This document shows positions 16,000 through 23,660 of a DNA stretch of 36,936 bases, in pieces. The notes under the pieces are model-generated. The model saw only the letters and a list, made by a program, of their open reading frames with translations. It ran no database searches and was not told the DNA's origin. Source of the stretch: Flavobacteriales bacterium UBA2619 (lineage in GTDB: Bacteria > Bacteroidota > Bacteroidia > Flavobacteriales_D > Sanyastnellaceae); contig DDJR01000088.1 of NCBI GenBank assembly GCA_002339135.1, positions 8,088 through 45,023 of the forward strand, read 5' to 3'. The position numbers and the translations under genes are program-made. Position 1 is the stretch's first letter; the number at the start of each line of letters is the position of its first letter.

Positions 16000-17061
16000 A
16001 TGAGTAGTCAGAAAGTATCTTCCAAGAAAAAAGCTGTAGATGCTGCGCGAAAAAGAATTCAGACAAATAGAACTGAGAATTTTAACGCCTTCGACATCGC
16101 AACTGCTATTGTTCATGGAAAACGAGAAGAGCTTGCAAAAGCGATCACATTAATAGAAAGTGAAAACCCTTCTGACAGACCTCTCGCACAAGCGTTACTT
16201 CAAGAAGTTAAGAATCTTGCCTCCGGGAATGAAACCTTGAGAATAGGAATAACTGGAATACCGGGTGTAGGGAAAAGTACTTTTATTGAGCGGATTGGAC
16301 TTGACATGATCGAAGAAGGGCATCGGGTGGCCGTACTTGCCGTGGACCCTTCGAGCAAGAAGACTGGTGGTAGCATATTGGGTGACAAAACGCGAATGGA
16401 CGAACTTTCCGTCAACCCATCGGCCTTTGTCCGTCCCTCTCCTGCCGCAGCGGCTCTTGGTGGTGTTGCACGAGCGACGATGGAAGCTGTTATTTTATGT
16501 GAAGCAGCTGGATACAACAGGGTGATTATCGAAACGGTAGGCGTTGGCCAAAGTGAGACTTCAGTCAGAGAAATGGTGGATGTTTTCACACTTCTGCTTA
16601 TCGGAGGAGCTGGCGATGAGGTGCAAGGCATCAAAAGAGGAATTGTTGAAATGGCAGACTTAATTGTAGTCCACAAAGCAGACGGAGATCGCATCGACAT
16701 GTGTCTGAAAACAGCTCAATCTTATAGGAATTCTTTGCATATGTTTCCCTTGCCTGATGGAGGTGAAACAGTCGAAGTTATGACAGCCAGCAGCACCACT
16801 GGAGCAGGCCATATAGAGGTAAGGAAACAAATCTCAGACCTTACAATGAACTGGCATAAATCTGGTTTTTTCATGACCCAGAGAGCGAACCAACAATCTG
16901 ACAGAATGCGCTCTCACGCAAAAGATATCTTGTTCGATAAAAAAATGGGTGACCCAAGTTCACAAGAAATGTGGGATGATTTGTCTAAAGAAATGAAATC
17001 AGGAAAACAAAGCGCATTCTCTGCAGCCTGGTCGTGGGTTTATAAAAACCCAATTTCCTAA
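16000..17061 (+). CDS. meaB: MeaB/ArgK-family GTPase, methylmalonyl-CoA mutase chaperone
   Basis: A 353-residue G3E-family P-loop GTPase that protects and reloads adenosylcobalamin-dependent methylmalonyl-CoA mutase in the cytoplasm. Walker A GIPGVGKST is at residues 86-94. The family segments VLAVDPSSKKTGGSILGDKTRM, ETVGVGQSE and VHKADGD (the base-recognition NKxD equivalent) are all present. Length is normal for the family (about 330-360). The mutase genes are not in this window, so meaB is unlinked from its client here. The next gene begins at the base directly after its stop (TAAATG), so the membrane protein at 17062 is very likely co-expressed. A TAACTTGC -7 element lies four bases before the ATG. 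Confidence 0.95.
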   Translation: MSSQKVSSKKKAVDAARKRIQTNRTENFNAFDIATAIVHGKREELAKAITLIESENPSDRPLAQALLQEVKNLASGNETLRIGITGIPGVGKSTFIERIGLDMIEEGHRVAVLAVDPSSKKTGGSILGDKTRMDELSVNPSAFVRPSPAAAALGGVARATMEAVILCEAAGYNRVIIETVGVGQSETSVREMVDVFTLLLIGGAGDEVQGIKRGIVEMADLIVVHKADGDRIDMCLKTAQSYRNSLHMFPLPDGGETVEVMTASSTTGAGHIEVRKQISDLTMNWHKSGFFMTQRANQQSDRMRSHAKDILFDKKMGDPSSQEMWDDLSKEMKSGKQSAFSAAWSWVYKNPIS

Positions 17062-17772
17062 ATGGAAGTTTGTGTTGCAGCGGTTTGTTTCTTCATTGGT
17101 TTTTTTGTGGCCTACAATTTTGGATGCAAAGCCAAAACTCCAAGATGGCTTAAGCGTATGAGTATTGATGATGAAAATCTACCCATCAAGAAGGCACATA
17201 GACAAAATGACAGAGCCATGCAAGTGAGAGACCACACCATGCGCTTAAATGAGGTTACATTTTTAATCTCGAAGCTCCAAGCTTACGACAACGACACTGA
17301 GGTAATCAACACCTTTATTGAACGAATTGAGGTGACTATAGATAAATTAACCATTGCTATTTCAAGCGAAAATGAAGCCTGGGCTGGCTCATTACTCAAA
17401 ACATTTAGCCGACATTTAAGAGAAGTTTTGAACGAAGCTGCAACAAATAAAATTGAATTTAGAACATGCACAACCCATGTAGAACATCTGCTATCACTGC
17501 TATCTTCGCTCAATAAAAACACTTGGGGATTTGAAATCACTGACCATCAAGTTTTTGAATTAGATCGTCCGAGGTTTGTTAAATCTCTAGCGATTATGCC
17601 ATGGATTGCTGATATACTTTGGGAATCGGTAATCAACAACGTCAACATCGACTATGTCGGAGTCGAAATTGCCTCAGATACATATGAAGCTACCTATACA
17701 ATTACTTTTGACGGAAATAAAATGATACGCAGCACTCCATTGATAGATGGTGCAGTTAGAAGTGAAGATTAA
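17062..17772 (+). CDS. Membrane protein resembling a truncated, degenerate LytS-type histidine kinase
   Basis: A 236-residue protein with one N-terminal membrane segment (about residues 4-20), followed by helical sequence. I see a remote match to the LytS-type kinase encoded at 21697. FIERIEVTIDKLTIAIS (85 onward) fits the helix after the kinase's NPHFIFN, and MPWIADILWESV (179-190) aligns with its N-box QPVVENALWHGV. If correct, the phospho-acceptor His is replaced (T84), the N-box Glu-Asn becomes Ala-Asp (183-184), and the protein ends before the G boxes, so it could not bind ATP or phosphorylate normally. It starts directly after the meaB stop. The homology is my own by-eye inference. Without it this is an unknown single-pass membrane protein. 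Confidence 0.65.
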   Translation: MEVCVAAVCFFIGFFVAYNFGCKAKTPRWLKRMSIDDENLPIKKAHRQNDRAMQVRDHTMRLNEVTFLISKLQAYDNDTEVINTFIERIEVTIDKLTIAISSENEAWAGSLLKTFSRHLREVLNEAATNKIEFRTCTTHVEHLLSLLSSLNKNTWGFEITDHQVFELDRPRFVKSLAIMPWIADILWESVINNVNIDYVGVEIASDTYEATYTITFDGNKMIRSTPLIDGAVRSED

Positions 17773-17802
17773 AAAATCCATTTTCAGGATACAACACCCA
17801 GT

Positions 17803-19173
17803 TCAAATGTGGTTCACCACGGCATCAGGGAGAATCGTCATTTGAGTGCCATCTGACATGTTTTTTAAAGTCACCATTCCTGATTTGCGTTCATCTTCTC
17901 CAATCAGGACTACAAAGGGAATGTTTTTATCGTTGGCATATTTAACCTGCTTCTTGAGCTTAGAAGCATCTGGATAGAGCTCTACAGAAAAACCGGAAGA
18001 ACGAATTTGAGAAACCAACATGAGTTCCTGGGAACAATTTTTAGAATCCATTTGGGTGATTAAGACGTCTGTCGTTTTGTCGATGTTGTCAGGGAATTTA
18101 TTAAAATGCTCTAAAACATCTTCGATGCGATCTGCTCCGAAGCTAATCCCAACACCACTCATGCCTTCTAATCCAAAAATCCCAGTCAGATTATCATAAC
18201 GTCCACCTCCACAAATACTCCCCACAGGAGAGTCCGCAACTTTCACTTCGAAAATAGCGCCAGTGTAATAATCTAAACCTCGAGCTAACATTGCATCAAA
18301 CTTGATGTTTGGAGCTACAATACCATCATCCTTAGCCCTGCTTAAAAGCAACTCTAATTCTTGAAGACCTGATTCCCCTTTTTCATTTCCGGCAATCAAT
18401 TCTGACAGCTTAGATAAAATATCCAAGCTGTTTTCATGAGAGTTGATTTCAACCAGTGTTTCAATACCTGAAACGACACCCTCACCAAACCCTCTTTTTT
18501 CAAGCTCCATTTTAACTCCTTCTACCCCGACCTTGTCATATTTATCAACAGCTACAGTCCAGTCTGTAAGCCTATCTTCTGGGACCCCCATGGCAAATGC
18601 TACTGCTGCGAGCACTCTTCTGTCATTCAATAAAATCGTAAACCCAGGGACACCTAAATCTGTAAGTGATTCCGAAAAAACTTGTACCAAATCCAACTCA
18701 CATAGACTACTGGTGCTGCCGATAATGTCCGCATCACATTGAGTGAACTCTTGATACCTGCCCTTACCAGGTCGGTCTCCACGCCATACATGCTGAATCT
18801 GATATCTTTTAAACGGAAACGTCAAAGAATTCCTATTCATGACCACAAAACGAGCAAATGGCACTGTTAAATCATAGCGTAGCGCCTTTTTACTAATTGT
18901 TGGGGTGAGTTTCTTGCTGTCTTTTGCTTCAAGTGCCGCTGCATCCGCTTTAGAAAGATAATCTCCATTGTTCAGGATGCTAAAAATAAGTTTATCCCCC
19001 TCTTCACCGTATTTTCCTGTAAGAGTTTGCAAATTTTCGAAAGAAGGTGTTTCGATGGGCAGAAACCCGTGCTTAACGAAAACATTGCGAATGGTTGAGA
19101 AAATCCACTGTCTTCGGGCCATGGCGCGAGGCCCGAAGTCCCTTGTTCCTTTAGGAATAGAAGGTTTACTCAT
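17803..19173 (-). CDS. hisS: Histidyl-tRNA synthetase
   Basis: A 456-residue class II aminoacyl-tRNA synthetase that charges tRNA-His in the cytoplasm. It shows PKGTRDFGP at the N-terminus, motif 2 around QIQHVWRGDRPGKGRYQEFTQ, the HisA motif ARGLDYYTGAIFEV, CGGGRYDNL, and motif 3 VGISFGADRIEDVL. The anticodon-binding domain occupies about the last 95 residues. Length matches the Bacteroidota form. The ATG overlaps the stop of a newly noticed 34-codon gene upstream (ATGA), which itself follows ung by five bases, so hisS is probably expressed from the ung promoter. It converges with the gene at 17062 across 30 bases. Confidence 0.97.
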   Translation of the reverse strand: MSKPSIPKGTRDFGPRAMARRQWIFSTIRNVFVKHGFLPIETPSFENLQTLTGKYGEEGDKLIFSILNNGDYLSKADAAALEAKDSKKLTPTISKKALRYDLTVPFARFVVMNRNSLTFPFKRYQIQHVWRGDRPGKGRYQEFTQCDADIIGSTSSLCELDLVQVFSESLTDLGVPGFTILLNDRRVLAAVAFAMGVPEDRLTDWTVAVDKYDKVGVEGVKMELEKRGFGEGVVSGIETLVEINSHENSLDILSKLSELIAGNEKGESGLQELELLLSRAKDDGIVAPNIKFDAMLARGLDYYTGAIFEVKVADSPVGSICGGGRYDNLTGIFGLEGMSGVGISFGADRIEDVLEHFNKFPDNIDKTTDVLITQMDSKNCSQELMLVSQIRSSGFSVELYPDASKLKKQVKYANDKNIPFVVLIGEDERKSGMVTLKNMSDGTQMTILPDAVVNHI

Positions 19174-19274
19174 CGCTTCAACTTCTTACGGTATTTAATA
19201 AATGAAAACACGATAAGACCACAAACTGCTAACCATAAATATTGCATGCGATAAAAGTAAACTACACGAGACAT
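19170..19274 (-). CDS. 34-residue single-TM microprotein between ung and hisS
   Basis: A short open frame from ATG 19274 to a TGA at 19172-19170 that overlaps the hisS ATG as ATGA. The product is a short N-terminus (MSRVVYFYR), a hydrophobic stretch MQYLWLAVCGLIVFSF that could span the membrane, and a very basic tail IKYRKKLKR. This gives a plausible cytoplasm-facing C-terminus by the positive-inside rule. It starts five bases after the ung stop and fills the ung-hisS gap exactly. The four-base overlap is the same coupling used by at least five other gene pairs in this window. I know no matching family. It could be a real membrane microprotein or a leader that couples hisS translation to ung. 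Confidence 0.6.
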   Translation of the reverse strand: MSRVVYFYRMQYLWLAVCGLIVFSFIKYRKKLKR

Positions 19275-19279
19275 AAAAA

Positions 19280-19987
19280 CTACCATTTAATAGGCATTAA
19301 AGAAAATAATTCGAGACTTTTATTTACTTTAGAAAATGGCTTGGACCCAAAAAAACCTCTGTAAGAAGACAATGGACTTGGATGGGGAGAAACATGAACA
19401 AAGTGCTTTGAATCATTAATTGCAGGTTGAAACTTTTGTGCGTAGGCTCCCCAAAGTACAAAACATACATTTTCTTTTTTTGAGCTTATGGCTTTCACAA
19501 TTTCAAGCGTGACCTCTTCCCATCCCCAATTTTTATGAGAAGCTGCTCGACCTGAAGAAACTGTCAGAACAGAATTCAACAACAAGACTCCATCGGCTGC
19601 AATATCTGACAGGTCAGATTTCCTAGGTGACAATTGCAAGTCGTCTTCGCGTTCCTTTAAAATATTCCTGAGTGAAGGCGGTAGCTTCACGCCATGTGGA
19701 ACTGAAAACGCCAGACCATCAGCTTGACCCCTTCCATGGTATGGGTCCTGCCCGACAATCACAACTCGAACTTGATATAACTTACACAACCTCAGAGATC
19801 TAAACACGTCACTTGGTGCTGGATGGCATGTTTCTTTCGAATATGCGTGCACCACATTTTTTTCTAGCTTGTCCCAAACTGATGATTTGGGCGCTGTGGG
19901 ATCTAAAAATATTTTATTAAAAACTTTCATCCAATCTCCAACCCCTCCTTCAAGGTGCAAACACGACTCTAAAGATTTCATTTTCAT
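19280..19987 (-). CDS. ung: Uracil-DNA glycosylase, family 1
   Basis: A 235-residue cytoplasmic base-excision repair enzyme that removes uracil from DNA. The water-activating loop GQDPYH is at residues 79-84 (catalytic D81), the proline-rich loop is PPSLRN, the uracil-recognition strand is VLLLNSVLTV, and the minor-groove/catalytic loop HPSPLS is at 202-207 (H202). The length is typical (about 220-235). ATG 19987 and ATG 19981 are both possible starts (MKMKSLE). Candidate minus-strand -7 elements lie upstream at 20079-20072 and 20115-20108. It is the first gene of an apparent operon with the 34-residue microprotein and hisS. Confidence 0.96.
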   Translation of the reverse strand: MKMKSLESCLHLEGGVGDWMKVFNKIFLDPTAPKSSVWDKLEKNVVHAYSKETCHPAPSDVFRSLRLCKLYQVRVVIVGQDPYHGRGQADGLAFSVPHGVKLPPSLRNILKEREDDLQLSPRKSDLSDIAADGVLLLNSVLTVSSGRAASHKNWGWEEVTLEIVKAISSKKENVCFVLWGAYAQKFQPAINDSKHFVHVSPHPSPLSSYRGFFGSKPFSKVNKSLELFSLMPIKW

Positions 19988-20084
19988 TATATTACGACTT
20001 AAATAATGGGCTGGCTAAAATGACTGTTTTAACATCTTATGAATAATCTTACAACTATAATTTTAGACTAAGCAATGTACAAGG

Positions 20085-20092
20085 TATTTTTG
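20085..20092 (+). promoter_or_regulatory. Candidate -7 element TATTTTTG upstream of the helicase gene
   Basis: Exact TAnnTTTG match 41 bases before ATG 20134, giving a predicted 5' leader of roughly 35 bases. The -33 region has only an approximate match (ttttag near 20061). Confidence 0.4.
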
Positions 20093-20133
20093 TCTTTTAC
20101 TGTTACTCAAAATTAACAACTATTACCCAATCG

Positions 20134-21684
20134 ATGGATCCTAAAATCAAAGCTCGCCTAGAAAGTAAAAGTGGCAAAACGCTTTATGGATACCAGAAAT
20201 TGGCTATCGATGAGATGATGCAAAAGTTCGTTGATAAAAAAACGAACTTTAATCTTCTTTTCCAGCTTCCTACAGGTGGAGGAAAGACTGTCATATTCTC
20301 AGAGTTGGCAAAGAAATTTATTCTTTCTACTGGTAAAAAAGTTCTGATTCTCACTCACCGTATTGAGCTTCTAGGCCAAACTTCAAAGTTGCTTTCTGAG
20401 ATTGGAGTGCCTAACAAAGTGATCAACGCTAAGGTAAAGGACCTGGATGATGGAGAAGAACATTGGTGTTATGTTGCGATGGTTGAGACACTCAATAACC
20501 GTATCAACGATGAGCAAATGGTGTTCGAGGACTTGGGCCTAGTTATTGTCGATGAAGCCCATTACAACAGCTTTAGAAAATTATTTAAGCACTTTAGAGA
20601 TCAGATCTTATTAGGCGTGACTGCCACGCCATTAAGTTCTAACATTAAACTCCCTCTGAATGACAACTACAACGAGCTAATTGTAGGAGAAAGCATCTCG
20701 TCATTGGTCGATGGCGGATATCTCTCTAGGGCGAAAACGTACAACTACGATGTAAATCTCAGAGCACTTAAAGTGGGGATTAACGGTGACTATACTGTCA
20801 GTTCATCTGAGAGGCTTTATGGAAACTACCTGATGCAAGAAAAGCTTCTTTACGCTTATGAGGAGAAAGCAAAAGGAAGTAAAACCCTCATCTTTAACAA
20901 CGGCATTAGCACCTCGAAACAAGTGCAAGCTATGTTTAAAGAGGAAGGATACGAGTGCAAGCACCTTGACAACACACACAGTGAAAAAGAAAGAGCTGAT
21001 ATACTTAAATGGTTTCATGAAAAACCAGATGCTATTCTCTCGTCAGTCAGTATTTTAACAACTGGATTTGATGAGCCAACTGTTTCTACAATTATACTCA
21101 ATCGTGCCACCAAATCTCTCACGCTGTATCACCAAATGATCGGTAGAGGATCTAGATCGCTTCCCAACAAGAAAAGTTTCAACGTCATTGATTTGGGGAA
21201 CAATGCACGTAGGTTTGGTTTGTGGGATTCTCACATCGACTGGTATGAGATTTTTAAAGAGCCACAATCATTTATCGATGGTTTGTACTCTGATGAAGAG
21301 ATTGAAGACGAGTTTGTTTATGAACTCCCGAAACATTTAGCAAAAAGATTTGAAGGAGGACCAGAAGCTGAATTTGACATGCTCAAGGTGTATGAGAATG
21401 TCATGAAGCAGGCTGAACGTCCAAAAAAAGCTGTTGACCTAAGTATGATCCAACACAAAGCAATCATCCAATATGCTGCAAAGGATTATTGGGACGCTGT
21501 AGAGATTATAGGCGAGCTAAAGGATGATATTAATTTCAGGGTGAAAATCTATGCGAAGTGCATGGCAAAGACCACAGACAATTATAGAACATGGTTACAA
21601 GACGAATACACGCGTCGTCTGAAGACAGAATTGCGACATGATTTCAATTCCGTTTTATCTGAAGAGGCAAAAGCGGAAAAGTAA
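20134..21684 (+). CDS. SF2 DEAD/DEAH-box helicase, RadD-like
   Basis: A 516-residue cytoplasmic superfamily 2 helicase or translocase. Motif Q/I includes YQKLAID and LPTGGGKT (residues 45-52), motif II is DEAH (140-143) and motif III VTATP (162-166). The second RecA-like domain holds ILTTGFDEP and motif VI QMIGRGSR. A C-terminal extension of roughly 125 charged helical residues follows, containing no domain I recognise. The organisation resembles RadD/YejH-type proteins implicated in repair of DNA intermediates. It could also be a restriction-like helicase, but no nuclease or methylase gene is nearby. It has its own candidate promoter, and the histidine kinase gene follows 12 bases after the stop. 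Confidence 0.88.
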   Translation: MDPKIKARLESKSGKTLYGYQKLAIDEMMQKFVDKKTNFNLLFQLPTGGGKTVIFSELAKKFILSTGKKVLILTHRIELLGQTSKLLSEIGVPNKVINAKVKDLDDGEEHWCYVAMVETLNNRINDEQMVFEDLGLVIVDEAHYNSFRKLFKHFRDQILLGVTATPLSSNIKLPLNDNYNELIVGESISSLVDGGYLSRAKTYNYDVNLRALKVGINGDYTVSSSERLYGNYLMQEKLLYAYEEKAKGSKTLIFNNGISTSKQVQAMFKEEGYECKHLDNTHSEKERADILKWFHEKPDAILSSVSILTTGFDEPTVSTIILNRATKSLTLYHQMIGRGSRSLPNKKSFNVIDLGNNARRFGLWDSHIDWYEIFKEPQSFIDGLYSDEEIEDEFVYELPKHLAKRFEGGPEAEFDMLKVYENVMKQAERPKKAVDLSMIQHKAIIQYAAKDYWDAVEIIGELKDDINFRVKIYAKCMAKTTDNYRTWLQDEYTRRLKTELRHDFNSVLSEEAKAEK

Positions 21685-21696
21685 CCACACTTCCAA

Positions 21697-22560
21697 ATGA
21701 GTATGCTGACCTATTGTTCCTTTGCCATGATGCTGGGAGCAATTTCTGGCATCACCTATGCTACCTTAAAAAACAGATACGCATTGTCCCGAAAGGGCAG
21801 CATCAACAAGATGGGAAGTGAAGAGATAAACCCTCTAATGCTGGCTGAACGTTATCAAGGGCTAAGCCTATCATTGCTTCAAATTCGTAGAAAAACTGAC
21901 GTGAGTGAGGAACTCGTTAAGATTCGCCAAAAGAATCTGCTCCTATTGATGAATCCACATTTTATCTTTAATGTTCTCACGGGGATTCACCTGCTACTCA
22001 TTCAGGGCAACACTCAAAAGACTTTGGGAGCTTTAAGAAAATTTAAAGGACTGCTTATCCGTTGCTGGGGAAGTGCCACAGACAGTCCTGCCAGCCTGAG
22101 GGCTTCGACAATTCAGCAAGAAATAGATTTCATCAATGACTATTTCGACCTTGAGAGCCTGAGACTATCTGGGGAAGTAAAGTTCAAGATCAGTACAAAT
22201 GTGGATTCCGAATATGAAATTCCAGCATTTTTAATTCAACCTGTGGTAGAGAATGCTCTATGGCATGGCGTCGAAGTTTCAGGTCATATGGGCGTTGTCC
22301 CCGAAATAGAGTTAAGCTTTGATGTGAATTCGAAACGGAATTTACTTGTGATGCGTGTCTTAGATAACGGGCCAGGACTGACGACGTCGTCCGACTTCAC
22401 AACACCCACAAAAATATCTGAGGCCAAGCGTCAATCTCACGGCCTTCGGATTTTAAGGGAGAGACTGCTGTTGATTTCAGAAAGTGCGGAATTTAAGCTA
22501 GAAAACAGAAAAGATCAACGTGGTTGTATCGCTACAATATCAATCCCATATAAGGATTAG
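21697..22560 (+). CDS. LytS-type sensor histidine kinase (His_kinase plus HATPase_c), orphan
   Basis: A 287-residue kinase with one short N-terminal hydrophobic segment (about residues 4-20) and no recognisable sensor domain. The His_kinase motif NPHFIFN is at 86-92 (phospho-acceptor H88), the N-box QPVVENALWHG at 181-191 (N186), the G1 box DNGPGL at 223-228 and the G2-like SHGLRILRERL from 247. All catalytic elements are present, so it should be active. LytS-type kinases normally sit beside a LytTR response regulator; none is in this window. It starts 12 bases after the helicase and its stop overlaps the tsaD 3' end by four bases (convergent). Confidence 0.9.
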   Translation: MSMLTYCSFAMMLGAISGITYATLKNRYALSRKGSINKMGSEEINPLMLAERYQGLSLSLLQIRRKTDVSEELVKIRQKNLLLLMNPHFIFNVLTGIHLLLIQGNTQKTLGALRKFKGLLIRCWGSATDSPASLRASTIQQEIDFINDYFDLESLRLSGEVKFKISTNVDSEYEIPAFLIQPVVENALWHGVEVSGHMGVVPEIELSFDVNSKRNLLVMRVLDNGPGLTTSSDFTTPTKISEAKRQSHGLRILRERLLLISESAEFKLENRKDQRGCIATISIPYKD

Positions 22561-23588
22561 GAATTGAGATCGGGCATCCTGGGCTTGGGCGTATCTGTGA
22601 GAGATCCAAACTTCTTGTCGACAGCATCGAAGACACCTACAATACCCACCATTGCGGCATTGTCCGTACAATAGCTCATCGGGGGAATGAACACCTTCCA
22701 TGGATCTTCTAACAGAAATTCTTTTTCTGTGAGCGCCCTTCGCAATCCAGAATTAGCCGACACACCTCCAGCAATCGCTACTTGATTGAGTCCAGTTGTT
22801 TTTACCGCAAGCTCCAATTTCGAAATAAGCATGGTCACAATTGCCGATTGGACAGAAGCACAAAAATCATGGAGGTTTTTCTTAATGAATTCTGAATCTT
22901 GAGCAAGTTGAGATTGAAGAAAGCGGAGAACTTGAGTTTTTAATCCGCTAAAGCTCATGTCCAATCCCACAACTTTCGACTTCGTAAACGAGTAGGCTTG
23001 TGGGTTGCCCAAAGCAGCATATTGATCGATGAGAGGCCCTCCGGGATAAGGAAGACCAATCAATTTAGCGACTTTATCAAAGGCCTCACCAGCGGCGTCA
23101 TCAAGGGTTGTTCCAACAACCTCCATGTTGGACGCAGAGTGAACGTGGATAATTTGAGTATGACCGCCAGACACTGTAAGGCATAAAAACGGGAAATCTG
23201 GAGATGGCCCTGGAGAAATAAAATGAGCTAAAACATGAGCTCTCATGTGATGAACAGGGATGGTAGGAATCTTGCGAGCCCAAGCCCAAGCTTTAGCAAA
23301 TGAAGCACCCACCAACAGTGAACCGCTAAGACCTGGGCCTATCGTATAGGCTACTGCATCAATTTCATCGGGGGAAATTCCAGCATCTAAAATTGCAAGG
23401 GTTACTGTAGGCGTGATATTGCTAAGATGGGCACGTGAAGCAAGCTCGGGAACCACTCCGCCATATCTCGCGTGAACTTCCTGGTTTGCAACTAAATTTG
23501 ACAACACTTGGTTGCCTTTTAATACTGCAACTCCAGTATCATCACAAGATGATTCAATGGCAAGAATAATGGGTTGTCGAATGTTCAT
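22557..23588 (-). CDS. tsaD: TsaD, tRNA threonylcarbamoyladenosine transferase subunit
   Basis: A 343-residue ASKHA-fold enzyme (Kae1/Gcp/YgjD) that, with TsaB and TsaE, transfers threonylcarbamoyl from its AMP ester to A37 of ANN-decoding tRNAs. Diagnostic features are ILAIESSCDDTGVAV at the N-terminus, the metal-binding HMRAH at 114-118, the phosphate loop TVSGGHTQI, AGGVSANSGLR, and the C-terminal CTDNAAM. Length is standard. It is divergent from tamB, a neighbour pair I recall as common in Bacteroidota. A TACTTTTG -7 element on the minus strand lies 20 bases before the ATG. Confidence 0.97.
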   Translation of the reverse strand: MNIRQPIILAIESSCDDTGVAVLKGNQVLSNLVANQEVHARYGGVVPELASRAHLSNITPTVTLAILDAGISPDEIDAVAYTIGPGLSGSLLVGASFAKAWAWARKIPTIPVHHMRAHVLAHFISPGPSPDFPFLCLTVSGGHTQIIHVHSASNMEVVGTTLDDAAGEAFDKVAKLIGLPYPGGPLIDQYAALGNPQAYSFTKSKVVGLDMSFSGLKTQVLRFLQSQLAQDSEFIKKNLHDFCASVQSAIVTMLISKLELAVKTTGLNQVAIAGGVSANSGLRRALTEKEFLLEDPWKVFIPPMSYCTDNAAMVGIVGVFDAVDKKFGSLTDTPKPRMPDLNS

Positions 23589-23608
23589 TTGATAAATAAA
23601 GCGAACGA

Positions 23609-23616
23609 CAAAAGTA
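23609..23616 (-). promoter_or_regulatory. -7 element TACTTTTG for tsaD (minus strand)
   Basis: Exact TAnnTTTG match on the minus strand, 20 bases before the tsaD ATG, giving a predicted leader of about 15 bases. Confidence 0.5.
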
Positions 23617-23633
23617 CGGCGCCCAAGTCATCT

Positions 23634-23641
23634 TAACTTGC
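23634..23641 (+). promoter_or_regulatory. -7 element TAACTTGC for tamB
   Basis: The same TAACTTGC 8-mer as at meaB, 19 bases before the proposed TTG start of tamB. It diverges from the tsaD promoter, with the two elements only 17 bases apart. Confidence 0.4.
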
Positions 23642-23660
23642 TCCTGTAATCGCTTAGAAA

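Noticed and set aside
16200..16700. 166-codon minus-strand frame inside meaB
   Set aside because: Shadow of the conserved GTPase domain, with Ser/Pro/Thr-rich low-information sequence and no independent start signals.
20134..22560. Helicase plus histidine kinase as an anti-phage defence pair
   Set aside because: The helicase resembles housekeeping RadD-type proteins and the kinase is a standard LytS-type. There is no nuclease, methylase or other effector and no sign of a genomic island.
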